Assembly: GCF_017811815.1 (NCBI RefSeq)
Contig: NZ_JADKZI010000007.1
Location: 98,471 to 162,470 of the forward strand
Length of the DNA stretch: 64,000 nucleotides
Reading direction: 5' to 3'
Source: Flavonifractor sp. AGMB03687
GTDB taxonomy: Bacteria > Bacillota > Clostridia > Oscillospirales > Oscillospiraceae
The notes beneath the pieces were generated by a model. That model saw only the letters and a program-made list of their open reading frames with translations, was not told where the DNA came from and ran no database searches. The translations under genes were made by a program, and so were the position numbers. Shown here in pieces: positions 23,451-32,391 of this stretch (positions are counted from its first letter, which is position 1; each line of letters begins with the position of its first letter).

Positions 23451-24368
23451 ATGAAACGAGTAATGACCCTTTGCGTCCTGGTTCTGACACTGACAATGGC
23501 GCTCTGCCCCGCAGCACTGGCAGCGGATCTTGGGAGTGCGGCTACTGCAGCCCAGGTATGTTACCCTACTTCTATCAGCCGCAGCGAGGACGGCACAGAA
23601 CTGAAAAAAATCTATGATCTGGGGCCGGAGGATGACCCCGCAGGGATTCCCCGCTCTGATTTTGAGCAGGATGGCTTCCACTATACCCTGACGGATCTGC
23701 TCAAACAGGAGCTTCCCGAAAACGAAAGTCGGCAGCACACTGAAACGGTCTCCTTGCCCAGCAAAAATAAGGATATGGAGTCTGTGCTGGCGCTGCTGCC
23801 CGCCGAAAAGGAATTCGTTACGGATGACGGTCTGACCGGGATTCTGAGCCTGGACCTGTCCACAGTCCGGGTGGAGGTTGCTGGGTATGGCAGCTCCACC
23901 AAGGAAGTCTCTGCCACACGCTCCTACCCCAATCTGGCTGGTCAGGATACCCAGTACATCCCCAAGACTATCGAAGAGGATGGCCGGACCCTGACGCTTC
24001 AAACGGTCAATTGGCAGACAGACAATACCGCAAACATGGATGGATATGCCGTTGGCGACCGTTTCACCGCTGTCGCCACCTATACCGGAACTGCGACCAG
24101 CTCCTATGTGAAAGGTTATACCGTGACTGCGGACTATACCGGAACCGTCAGCCGCATCGCCCTGAATAAGGTGCGCTATGTGGCTATTTTTGAAGGAACA
24201 CCGCTGGAGCCTATTCTGCCAACGGAGGATGAAAGCACTGGCCCCGCCCAGTTTAATTGGTTGGCCATTGCAGTCCCCTTCGGTATCGTAGCCCTAGTCG
24301 GTGCAGGAACAGGTGCCGCTCTATTTATGAAGCGTCGCCACGAGACAACGGAGGAGGAGAGCGAATGA
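23451..24368 (+). CDS. Secreted, membrane-anchored surface protein
   Basis: A 305-residue protein starting at ATG 23451, seven bases after AAGGAGG. An N-terminal signal peptide (about 1-25, ending LAADL) leads to a beta-rich extracellular part with repeated TYTGTATSSYVKGYTVTADY-like strands, one C-terminal membrane helix (about 270-292) and a basic tail. It overlaps the sortase gene by 4 bases, so it is probably an accessory to display of the large adhesin. Not recognised as an enzyme. Confidence 0.7.
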   Translation: MKRVMTLCVLVLTLTMALCPAALAADLGSAATAAQVCYPTSISRSEDGTELKKIYDLGPEDDPAGIPRSDFEQDGFHYTLTDLLKQELPENESRQHTETVSLPSKNKDMESVLALLPAEKEFVTDDGLTGILSLDLSTVRVEVAGYGSSTKEVSATRSYPNLAGQDTQYIPKTIEEDGRTLTLQTVNWQTDNTANMDGYAVGDRFTAVATYTGTATSSYVKGYTVTADYTGTVSRIALNKVRYVAIFEGTPLEPILPTEDESTGPAQFNWLAIAVPFGIVALVGAGTGAALFMKRRHETTEEESE

Positions 24369-25126
24369 AACGAGTAATTTCCACTTGCCTGACGCTTTGC
24401 CTGTCTGCGGCATTGGCCTTGCCTGCCAGCGCCTTGGACTACAGCATTGACGCCCCCGGTAATCCGGATTACGGGGATCCTACTTCTATCGAGGTAGTCC
24501 ACACGGCTGATGGTGGGGCAATGAAGAATGAGGATATCAGCAAAAATGCAGCCCTGATCCCGCCTTCCTTTGGCAGCCCCAGCGCAGATGCCCTTGGAAC
24601 AGGTACCTATCTTACCCCCAACTTGGCCCCTGGCGGCATGGCGGTTGGTACTATCTCCGGCGGCAATATGCCCATCGTATTCCCGCCTACGTCTGGCGAA
24701 GACACAGGCAATACCAGCTCTGGCAGTTCTGGCGGATCCAGTACCTCTGGCGGTTATACCTATGTGACCGATGATCTCTACTATTCTGGTGGTTATCTGG
24801 GAACTCTGAAAATCTCCGCCATTGGCCTCAGTGTGAAGATCTATCAGGGCACCGGGAGCAGCACACTGGCCAAGGGAGCAGGCCACTTCACAGACACGAG
24901 TATCTGGGACGGCACTGTTGCCCTGGCTGGCCACAATCGGGGTGTCAACAACCATTTCGGCAAGATCCATACCCTGGAGATCGGGGATAAGATCACCCTG
25001 ACCACTAAGCTGGGCACCCGCACCTATAAAGTTACCTCCGTCAGTAAGGTCAGCGAAACGGACCGCAGCGCCATGACGCCTACCGGCGAGGACCGGATCG
25101 TGTTGTACACCTGCGTAATGAATTAG
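24365..25126 (+). pseudogene. Class D-type sortase cut by an in-frame amber codon
   Basis: A 253-codon gene with a signal peptide, a Gly/Ser-rich linker (about 115-135) and a sortase domain. Catalytic His190 (LAGHNRG) and Cys250 (YTC) are present. The frame ends at TAG 25124-25126, three residues after the Cys. The same frame then continues for 12 codons (SAYRWCVQATAV) to TAA at 25163-25165. That tail carries the Arg that sortases need, eight residues after the Cys. A single change to TAG, for example from CAG, therefore removes the last 13 residues. The gene is either recently inactivated or read through. Confidence 0.75.
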
Positions 25127-25165
25127 AGTGCTTACCGCTGGTGCGTCCAGGCGACTGCTGTGTAA
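25127..25165 (+). other. Severed sortase C-terminal tail
   Basis: Twelve sense codons and a TAA follow the amber in the same frame. They encode the YRW-C end typical of class D-like sortases, including the catalytic Arg. Retention of an undamaged tail suggests the stop is recent or is suppressed. Confidence 0.65.
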
Positions 25166-25215
25166 ACTGATCTGCTGCGTCGCCATTTGTTCTCTGCCCA
25201 CGCGGAAGATTCTGC

Positions 25216-25244
25216 TTGACTTCTACCTCCTTCTTGGATATTGT
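25216..25244 (+). promoter_or_regulatory. Promoter for the CAP-domain gene
   Basis: TTGACT (25216-25221), a 17-base spacer and TATTGT (25239-25244), about 40 bases before the start of the CAP gene. Together with the terminator after it, this makes the CAP gene a separate transcription unit. Confidence 0.5.
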
Positions 25245-25284
25245 GTGCTTGCAAAGATCCACATAATGCAAAGGAGGAATGAAT

Positions 25285-25974
25285 ATGAAGGCAAAAAAGA
25301 ATCTGGCCCTGGTAGCGGCAGGTATCGTAATCGGCGCGTTTCTGGCATTCCCCACAGCACACGCCGCTGAAGAACTATTCACTGCAGTTCGCAGCTCCCA
25401 CCAGTTCTTCCTGGATGGGGAAAAAGTTCAGATGGAAGCATATATCATAAACGGCAACAACTATGTCAAACTTGCAGATGTGGGCAAGATGGTCGGGTTC
25501 AATGTGTATTGGGACGGAGCGGTGTACATGGACAGTGATGCTCCTTACACTGGAAAAGCACCGGAAGCATCCTCCACGCTTGAGGAGGTGAGAGAAGAGA
25601 TCGCCGTCCTCGTGAACGAGGTACGACGCGAGAATGGTCTCCAGGAACTGACTATCGATCAGCGCCTGATGGCAGCAGCGCAGAACTGCAGCGATCAAAA
25701 GTTTACCTGGCATCACACGAAAGAAGAGTGTGAAGCGGTGGCGGCATCTGGATATCCCTATGGCTTCGGCTCAAATCTCACCGTATTCACTGGTGCGGCA
25801 ATAGCAGATATTGCACAGCGCGCAGTGGATAACTGGGAAAAGTCTCCTGGTCACTTCCAAACCATGACGGATCCAGACGCAACAAGTCTTGGTGTAGGTG
25901 TAACCAAGGACAATGGCGTTACGTACTGCTATCTGTTTCTCGGAAAGCCTAATACCAATAATCCCTACGGATAA
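25285..25974 (+). CDS. Secreted CAP/SCP-domain protein
   Basis: A 229-residue exported protein (ATG 25285, seven bases after AAGGAGG). Signal peptide to about residue 28 (AHAAEEL). Residues 35-85 look like a copper-amine-oxidase-N type stalk (FLDGEKVQMEAYIINGNNYV). Residues 95-228 form a CAP domain (LVNEVRRENGLQELTIDQRL, AAAQNCSDQ, NWEKSPGHFQTMTDPDATSL). Bacterial CAP proteins are extracellular and often surface- or host-related. It stands between the sortase and the giant adhesin. Confidence 0.85.
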   Translation: MKAKKNLALVAAGIVIGAFLAFPTAHAAEELFTAVRSSHQFFLDGEKVQMEAYIINGNNYVKLADVGKMVGFNVYWDGAVYMDSDAPYTGKAPEASSTLEEVREEIAVLVNEVRRENGLQELTIDQRLMAAAQNCSDQKFTWHHTKEECEAVAASGYPYGFGSNLTVFTGAAIADIAQRAVDNWEKSPGHFQTMTDPDATSLGVGVTKDNGVTYCYLFLGKPNTNNPYG

Positions 25975-25991
25975 ATCCATGTAGAGTGTGG

Positions 25992-26019
25992 CCCCTCCAA
26001 AACTGGAGGGGTCGTTTTT
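25992..26019 (+). terminator. Terminator after the CAP gene
   Basis: An 8-bp stem, CCCCTCCA (25992-25999) with TGGAGGGG (26004-26011), followed by TCGTTTTTTT. Confidence 0.85.
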
Positions 26020-26132
26020 TTGTGCCTATACAAGAAAGAAGGTGAGTGAAATGATGTAATGCAATAGCATATCTGCCTATTTTCCAAGTTCAAGAAGAAT
26101 AACCGCAAAAAATAATATCGAGAGAAGCAACA

Positions 26133-26203
26133 GGCCGTAGGGATACAGGACCCGACAGCCTGTTTTGACTGGAATGCTCCATCCCTGCGGCCCTTTCTTT
26201 TTT
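26133..26203 (+). promoter_or_regulatory. Leader hairpin/attenuator before the giant adhesin gene
   Basis: GGCCGTAGGGAT (26133-26144) pairs with ATCCCTGCGGCC (26181-26192), one G-U pair, closing a 36-base loop with further possible pairing (ACAGG/CCTGT). A T-rich run follows (26194-26203), and the adhesin ATG is 18 bases on. It looks like an intrinsic terminator with a large apical part placed in the 5' leader, so it may attenuate adhesin expression. No known riboswitch class was recognised. Confidence 0.5.
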
Positions 26204-26220
26204 CGAGGAAAGGACAAAAA

Positions 26221-29200
26221 ATGAAGATGAAAACGCATTCCGTATATATTCGCATGATGTCCTTGCTGCTCGCTGTTCTGTGTATTGTGGGCCTGTTCCC
26301 TGCCAGTGCGCTGGCTGCCAGCCCCAACACCATTAAGTTGGAGGACTGCACCTACAACGGGGTCCACTATGACTCTCCCGCATTAGGGATTTGCTATATG
26401 CACCAGATGCAGTTTGATTTCAACGGCGACAGCGTCATGGGCTTTTGCTCCGAAAAAGGCAAAGGCATGGGCTGGTCTTTGGAAGGTCATGAGTGGAACA
26501 GCCCCAAAGAAATCAACGACTCCACAGTGAAAATTATGATGGCATATTTCTATTGTCATACCAAAGGTATTTTCACTGACCGGGCACAAGCACTGGGCCT
26601 GGATGAAGTATGGGGCTCCGACTATACCTGGACTATGAATGCATGGGTGCAGGCAGTAGTTTGGCGGTATAAGGCCGGTCTGCTCTCTGATCCTGTGGTC
26701 GCCTGCGCGGAAGAATTGATGTATGTTTTCAACAACCTCAAACACACCAACTACACCAGCATTGATGAGGAACTGGATGGCTGGTCTTTCCGCGACAGGG
26801 CCCAGTACACTCTCGACCTCGGTGCAGAGGGTGTTTGGGGTGATTGCGCAGTATATGAATACAAATATGCTGGTCCCGGCTCCAATTACCACCCCGCCAA
26901 TGATGTTCAGGCTGTATTCGTTGGCGAACTCACCATCACCCGCGAGCAGTACGAGCTTACCGTAAAGAAGGTAGACTCTACCAACCCCAGCAAGGGCCTT
27001 TCCGGTGCTCGGTTCCTCATCCAGTCCGCCAATGGCACCTATTCCAAGGAGTTTGTCACCGGGAGCGATGGAACCTATACGCTGTCGTCTTTGGATGCAG
27101 GCACTTATTCCGTAACTGAAATGGCCCCTCCGGAGGGGTACGAAATTGATAACGCAGGACCTCAGTATGTTGTTCTCCCCAACGAGAGCGGTACCACCGT
27201 CACAGTTACCTTTACTGATACTCCTGTCATCACCAGTGAGGGCAGCATCCGCAAAGTGGATTCCGACGATCCCAGCAAGGGGCTGGCTGGTGCTGTGATT
27301 AAGATCGAGGGTGTCGATAACAGCTTTACCGGCACCTACACCACTGGTGTCGGAGGATATCTGCAGGATGTACCCTGGGATACGATGCCCGTCGGCTCTT
27401 ATGTAGCCACTGAAGTCACCCCTCCGAACGGGTACACCATCAGCAAAGATCCTGATAAGGTCCGGCAGGAGTTCTATTGGGACGGCAAGAGCGATGTTGA
27501 CCTTGTGTTCGAGAACGACGCAAAAGTAAAGCTCGAACTTTTGAAGGTAAACGACTCCGACCAGCCCATCGAAGGCGCAGTATTCAATGTCCTGAAAGAT
27601 GGGCAGATCATTGCCACAGAGAAAACCGATGCCTCTGGAATTATTACCGTTACCAATATCACTGAGGGCCTCTACGCTTTTGTTGAGGTCTATGTCCCGG
27701 CTCCCTATGCCCGACTCGAAGAGCCTGTTACCGTCCATGTGGATCAGGAAGATGTGGACGGTGGCGGCACGATTTCGGTCTCCGCAGTAGATGAAGAACT
27801 TCCTACCCTTACCATCCTTAAGCGAGATGGCCAGACTGGACAGGTTGTTCCCGGAGCCGTCTTTGAAGTAAAGGGCATTCATCACGGCTACCACACGGAT
27901 GTTACTACTGGTGAAGACGGCACGGCCACTTTGACTGGCCTTCCCGTAGACAGCTATGAAGTGACTGAAATCTCCGTACCTGACCCCTATGTGGTGGCTG
28001 CAGAACCCACCCAGACGATCTGGCTGGGTCCCGGCGATGAGAAGCAGCTGATCTTTGATAACTTGAAGCAGCCCCAGCTCACCATCGCCAAAGTCGATGC
28101 TGCAGACTCCACCACCCCCATTTCCGGCACCGTCTTCCGGATTGAAGCCATTGATGGTGATTACCAGAATGATGTCACCACCGGCCAGGATGGTACTGTT
28201 ACCCTCCGTGTGGCACCTGGTACTTACCGTGTCACTGAATTGTCCGTACCGGCCCCCTACTTCCTCCCCGATAAAGACGCAGATCGGGTCCAGACGATCT
28301 CTCTGAATGCAGGGGACGAAAAGAAGCTTGTTTTCAAGAACAGCAAAAGCCCTGAACTCACCATCTACAAGGAGGATAGCGTTGCCGGTGCCCCCGTGGA
28401 GGCAGCGCGATTCCATGTAACCTATACCAGCAATGGTGAGGCCGCTGACGCACCTGCCACCATTGATTTTGGCGAGTTCCTGACGGATTCTAACGGCGAG
28501 ATCCGACTTCACGAGCAGGGAAAGCGGCTGTATCCCGGCGAATACACCATCACTGAGGTAGAGCCTGCTCCTGGGTTCCAGATGGTAGAGCCCACAACTC
28601 AGAAGATCATTCTCCATGGCGGAGAAAAGAAAACCGTTACCTTCCAGAATACTCCCCTTAACGCCATCATCGTCGAGAAATACGACAGCGTCACTGGTGA
28701 GGCCCTTCCGGGCTGCACGTTCCAGCTGCGTTACCTTGGCGGGACATCTGGCACCGGTGGAACGATTATTGGCCAGAAGGTGACCGGGAAAAACGGCACC
28801 GCTATTTGGACCAGCCTCAAACCCGGCACCTATATTCTGGAGGAAGTGGACCCTGCGGACGGCTATAGTATCATCCAGTCTTCGGAAACCGTCTATCTGG
28901 CCGACAGCGGAGAACAGTCGGTTGTCACCGTCCGGTTTAAGAATATGCCGGATGGCAACCTGCTGATTCGCAAGGTTTGTTCTGTCAATCCCAGCGTGAC
29001 TCTCCAGGACGCCGAGTTTAAGGTCATGTATGCCGATGGCACTTTGATCGGGGACAATAATGGAATCTACCGCACGGACGAGAACGGTGAGATCCGCATC
29101 GAGGGCTTGGCTCCCGGTAAAAGCGTGGTCGTCACTGAAACGAAGGCTCCGGCAGGTTTCCTGATTGACACCCAGTCCCAGACCATCCAGATCAAGGAGG

Positions 29201-31809
29201 GGCGAACTGTTTCGCTTACCTTCAAGAACCAGCCCAAGGGCGAGCTCATTATTCAGAAACGCGATAGCGCCACCGACAAACCTCTTCCTGGTGCTGAATT
29301 CCGAGTGACTACGGCAGCAGGCTGTGAAGTTGGGCTAGATGGTGTCATTGGAGATTCCACTCTCACCCAGAATGGCATCTTCACCACGGACTCCAATGGT
29401 GAAATTCACATCACGAATCTGGCCCCAGGTGCCTATGTAATCTCTGAACTGAAGGCTCCGTCTGGGTATGTGATCGATCAGCCCACCACCAATGTGGTGA
29501 TCGGCGAGAGCGGCGATACACAGACAGTGGTCATCAAGAACTCTAAGGCCGGAAGTTTGATCATCGATAAGCGGGACTCTCTTACTGGTAAACCTCTCGA
29601 GGGAGTTACATTTAAGGTGACCACATCTACCGGTGAGTACGTGCCGGACGAGAACGGCTACATCTCCAGCAACGGTCTTTACTTTACCGATAAGGACGGA
29701 AAGATCCAGATTGACGGTGTAGTGGGCACCCTGGTAGTGACCGAAACCGCAACCATTCCGGGATACAGCATTGATCCCGCAAAGAAGACCCAGACCGTCC
29801 AGGTCAACCCCAATGATACGCAGACGCTCTACTTCACCAACACGCCCAGTACCACATTGGTCATCGAAAAATATATCGAGGGTACCACAACGCCGCTGGC
29901 GGGCGTGACTTTCTTGGTCACAGATAGTTCCGGCGCGGTCGTTGGCTCCAGCAATGGAGAGTACATTACCGATGAGAATGGCCGCATTGTTATTGATGAT
30001 TTGGAGCCCGGCACCACGGTGACCGCCAGAGAGGTCAAAACAGTGGAGGGCTATGTGCTGGACACTTCTCCCAAGTCCATTGAGATTAAGGCCGGTGAGG
30101 TACAGACATTGCGCTTCTATAATGCGGCGAAGGGCACTCTGGTCATTCGAAAGCTCGATTCCGTGACTAAAAAGCCTCTGGCTGGTGTGGAATTTGAGCT
30201 GACCTACGCCGATGGTGGCTATGTGGACGCTGACAACGGCCACCTGTCCAGCAAGGGCCTTTATACCACAGATGCCAATGGTGAGATTCGAATCAGTGGT
30301 GTGACCGGCACGATCGTGGTAAAGGAAACGAAAACCATTGATGGCTACACCATTGATCCGGCCACTCAGTCCCAGACCGTGGTGGTAAACCCGGCAGATA
30401 CGCAGACCTTGACTTTTTATAACGATCCCATCGGAGGGGTTGAGATTATCAAGGTCAACGAAGCTGATCAGACCGAGCGCATTCCTGGCACCACATTCGA
30501 GATCCGTAAGGTAGATGACGAACTGATTGATACCGTCACCACGGACAAAAACGGTCGAGTCTTCGTTTCCCTGGAAGACGGTGCCTATTATGCGGTGGAG
30601 GTCGAGGCAGCGGATGGCTTCAAGCTGGACAGCACCCCCTACTACTTTGAGGTGGAGAACGGAAAGACAGAACCCCTCAAGATTACCAATAAGGCCGTGT
30701 CCGGTATCCTGATCCATAAGACGGACAGCACTACCGGCGAAGGGATCTACGGGGTGACCTTCCTCCTCTATGACAGCAGCAACACCCCCATCGGTCAGTA
30801 CACCAGTGATGACCGGGGCTATGTCTACATCGAAGATCTGGAGGCAGGCCGTTACTACCTGCGCGAGTTGGAAAATGAGGGGTATGTCCCGGACACCCAG
30901 AAGAAAACCGTCTATGTGAAGTCTGGAGAGACCACCGAGGTTGAGTGGGAAAACACTCCCATTACCGGACAGATCCAGATTACCAAAACTTCGGCAGATT
31001 ATAACTCGATGAACGGCTGGCCTGCCGGAACCCCCATTCCCAACACCGTCTTCGAGATCTACAACTATCGGACCGGCAAGCTGGTGGATACCATCAAGAC
31101 GGACAAAAATGGCGTGGCAGTCTCTAAGCCGCTGCCCCTGGGCCGGTACAAAGTTGTGGAAGCCCAGGCAGCCGAGTTCTATGGCCTGGACAAGACTCCC
31201 ATTGAGGCGGAGATCGAATTTGCCGGTCAGATCGTTAAGACGGCCATGACAAATAAGAGCCTCTATACCAACGTCAGCATTAAAAAGACCGGATATGTGG
31301 AGGTCATGCCTGGGCAGCAGATTCGCTATGACTTTTCTGGCATCGGCAACAACTCCACCACCAGCCTCACCTCCTTCTACTGGAGGGATACCCTGCCTAC
31401 CCAGGCGGTACGGCTGGATAAGATCATCACCGGCACCTACAATGTGCCTGGAAATTACAAGGTGGTCTACCAGACCAACCTGAGCGGCGGTACATGGCGC
31501 ACCATGTACGACAACCTGAGCACCATGCAGAACTATACGCTGGATGCCTCGCCTGCAGCACTTGGTTTGGCTTCCAACGAGTATGTGACCCAGTTTATGG
31601 TGTCCTTCGGCGTGGTGCCCTCCAATTTCCGACAGGTGGAGGCACCGAGAGTCTATTGCAATGTAGTCTCTTGGCTCACTGGTGGCACCCAGTTCGTTAA
31701 CCAGGCAGATGTGGGCGGTGTCTATGACGGACAGTGGATCATGGCAACCAGCCGTTGGGTAACCAAGGTTTATAAGCCTTCCGAGCCCCTTCCCAGAACG
31801 GGATATTGA
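26221..31809 (+). CDS. Giant thioester adhesin with SpaA/Cna-B repeats
   Basis: An 1862-residue secreted protein. Signal peptide to about residue 32. A thioester-type domain follows, with the likely Cys76 (GFCSE) and Gln144 (WVQAVVW) pair that can form covalent bonds with host ligands. About 15 SpaA/Cna-B domains of 85-100 residues fill residues 240-1690; each begins near L-x-I-x-K-x-D and ends near a V/L-x-F-x-N strand, the Lys-Asn pair of isopeptide cross-links. A C-terminal globular domain precedes PLPRTGY, where the protein stops: the LPxTG-like motif is present but the usual membrane helix and basic tail are absent. It probably helps donor-recipient or host contact. Confidence 0.9.
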   Translation: MKMKTHSVYIRMMSLLLAVLCIVGLFPASALAASPNTIKLEDCTYNGVHYDSPALGICYMHQMQFDFNGDSVMGFCSEKGKGMGWSLEGHEWNSPKEINDSTVKIMMAYFYCHTKGIFTDRAQALGLDEVWGSDYTWTMNAWVQAVVWRYKAGLLSDPVVACAEELMYVFNNLKHTNYTSIDEELDGWSFRDRAQYTLDLGAEGVWGDCAVYEYKYAGPGSNYHPANDVQAVFVGELTITREQYELTVKKVDSTNPSKGLSGARFLIQSANGTYSKEFVTGSDGTYTLSSLDAGTYSVTEMAPPEGYEIDNAGPQYVVLPNESGTTVTVTFTDTPVITSEGSIRKVDSDDPSKGLAGAVIKIEGVDNSFTGTYTTGVGGYLQDVPWDTMPVGSYVATEVTPPNGYTISKDPDKVRQEFYWDGKSDVDLVFENDAKVKLELLKVNDSDQPIEGAVFNVLKDGQIIATEKTDASGIITVTNITEGLYAFVEVYVPAPYARLEEPVTVHVDQEDVDGGGTISVSAVDEELPTLTILKRDGQTGQVVPGAVFEVKGIHHGYHTDVTTGEDGTATLTGLPVDSYEVTEISVPDPYVVAAEPTQTIWLGPGDEKQLIFDNLKQPQLTIAKVDAADSTTPISGTVFRIEAIDGDYQNDVTTGQDGTVTLRVAPGTYRVTELSVPAPYFLPDKDADRVQTISLNAGDEKKLVFKNSKSPELTIYKEDSVAGAPVEAARFHVTYTSNGEAADAPATIDFGEFLTDSNGEIRLHEQGKRLYPGEYTITEVEPAPGFQMVEPTTQKIILHGGEKKTVTFQNTPLNAIIVEKYDSVTGEALPGCTFQLRYLGGTSGTGGTIIGQKVTGKNGTAIWTSLKPGTYILEEVDPADGYSIIQSSETVYLADSGEQSVVTVRFKNMPDGNLLIRKVCSVNPSVTLQDAEFKVMYADGTLIGDNNGIYRTDENGEIRIEGLAPGKSVVVTETKAPAGFLIDTQSQTIQIKEGRTVSLTFKNQPKGELIIQKRDSATDKPLPGAEFRVTTAAGCEVGLDGVIGDSTLTQNGIFTTDSNGEIHITNLAPGAYVISELKAPSGYVIDQPTTNVVIGESGDTQTVVIKNSKAGSLIIDKRDSLTGKPLEGVTFKVTTSTGEYVPDENGYISSNGLYFTDKDGKIQIDGVVGTLVVTETATIPGYSIDPAKKTQTVQVNPNDTQTLYFTNTPSTTLVIEKYIEGTTTPLAGVTFLVTDSSGAVVGSSNGEYITDENGRIVIDDLEPGTTVTAREVKTVEGYVLDTSPKSIEIKAGEVQTLRFYNAAKGTLVIRKLDSVTKKPLAGVEFELTYADGGYVDADNGHLSSKGLYTTDANGEIRISGVTGTIVVKETKTIDGYTIDPATQSQTVVVNPADTQTLTFYNDPIGGVEIIKVNEADQTERIPGTTFEIRKVDDELIDTVTTDKNGRVFVSLEDGAYYAVEVEAADGFKLDSTPYYFEVENGKTEPLKITNKAVSGILIHKTDSTTGEGIYGVTFLLYDSSNTPIGQYTSDDRGYVYIEDLEAGRYYLRELENEGYVPDTQKKTVYVKSGETTEVEWENTPITGQIQITKTSADYNSMNGWPAGTPIPNTVFEIYNYRTGKLVDTIKTDKNGVAVSKPLPLGRYKVVEAQAAEFYGLDKTPIEAEIEFAGQIVKTAMTNKSLYTNVSIKKTGYVEVMPGQQIRYDFSGIGNNSTTSLTSFYWRDTLPTQAVRLDKIITGTYNVPGNYKVVYQTNLSGGTWRTMYDNLSTMQNYTLDASPAALGLASNEYVTQFMVSFGVVPSNFRQVEAPRVYCNVVSWLTGGTQFVNQADVGGVYDGQWIMATSRWVTKVYKPSEPLPRTGY

Positions 31810-31828
31810 TCCAATTTCATTACATCCA

Positions 31829-31855
31829 GGAGGGTCGCCCAATTGGGCGGCCCTC
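31829..31855 (+). terminator. Strong hairpin after the adhesin gene
   Basis: A near-perfect inverted repeat (GGAGGGTCGCCC and its partner, about 13 bp) 20 bases after the adhesin stop. No T run follows, so it may only attenuate or stabilise the message before the transfer genes. Confidence 0.5.
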
Positions 31856-31877
31856 CCACTTTGAGGAGGAACTACCT

Positions 31878-31967
31878 ATGAGCAGAGGAGAACAAAAGGT
31901 TCAAAGGCCTTTCAGCTGGTTTCAGCTCGGAGGAAAGGCACACCGGTTCCAGCTCGATATTTTTTAA
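31878..31967 (+). CDS. 29-residue peptide between adhesin and transfer genes
   Basis: A short frame with a GAGGAGGAACTACCT ribosome site. The peptide is basic and aromatic (PFSWFQLGGKAHRFQLDIF at the end), with no membrane helix. The clean start signal supports translation, but it could also be a leader peptide coupling the next gene. No match recognised. Confidence 0.4.
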   Translation: MSRGEQKVQRPFSWFQLGGKAHRFQLDIF

Positions 31968-31982
31968 GAAAGGGTGATTAAC

Positions 31983-32318
31983 ATGAAGTTGAAAAAATAC
32001 TTATGTGCCTTTTGTGTGATTTCCCTTATGGCGATTTTACTCACTGTCCCCGCTTTCGCAGCTGGCGGTGATGTGGCCGGTGCAGTGGAACAGACCTGGG
32101 ATGATGCCGCAACGCAAATCAAGACTGTCGTGGATAATGTGGTTTTTCCTGCCCTGAGTATGATCCTTGCCATTGCATTCTTTGTGAAGCTAGGAATGTC
32201 GTACTTCGATTACCGCACGAGGGGACAATTCGAATGGACTGGTCCTGCAATCCTCTTTGTTTGCCTTATCTTCGTACTGCTGGCCCCCAATTACATCTGG
32301 GGCATCATCGGCATCTAA
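31983..32318 (+). CDS. DUF3852-type / VirB2-like pilin subunit
   Basis: A 111-residue protein (ATG 31983 behind AAAGGGTG). Signal-like N terminus (to about 28, PAFAAGG), then two hydrophobic helices (about 50-70 and 85-108) with a short loop between. This is the layout of TrbC/VirB2-type small membrane subunits of type IV secretion systems, and the gene lies directly before the VirB6-like gene. DUF3852 is the likely family name; the pilin role is inferred from size, topology and position. Confidence 0.65.
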   Translation: MKLKKYLCAFCVISLMAILLTVPAFAAGGDVAGAVEQTWDDAATQIKTVVDNVVFPALSMILAIAFFVKLGMSYFDYRTRGQFEWTGPAILFVCLIFVLLAPNYIWGIIGI

Positions 32319-32328
32319 GAATCGAAGG

Positions 32329-32360
32329 CCGCACCCCCTCCTAATTAGGAAGGGGTGCGG
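32329..32360 (+). terminator. Intergenic hairpin in the transfer operon
   Basis: A 9-bp stem, CCGCACCCC (32329-32337) with GGGGTGCGG (32352-32360), between the pilin-like and VirB6-like genes. No clear T run; it may set the ratio of pilin to downstream products. Confidence 0.5.
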
Positions 32361-32391
32361 TTACCTTTTAGAGAGGAGGTGTTAGTGCCTA

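Noticed and set aside
24365..25165. General amber recoding
   Set aside because: Other genes stop at TAG with the next ribosome site directly after (17319, 21321), so TAG works as a stop in this element.
26383..28617. 744-residue open frame antisense to the adhesin
   Set aside because: It lies wholly opposite the SpaA repeats. Codon bias leaves the antisense frame open; it has no ribosome site and no recognisable domain.
29335..31842. 835-residue open frame antisense to the adhesin
   Set aside because: Same cause; repetitive adhesin DNA gives a repetitive antisense protein.
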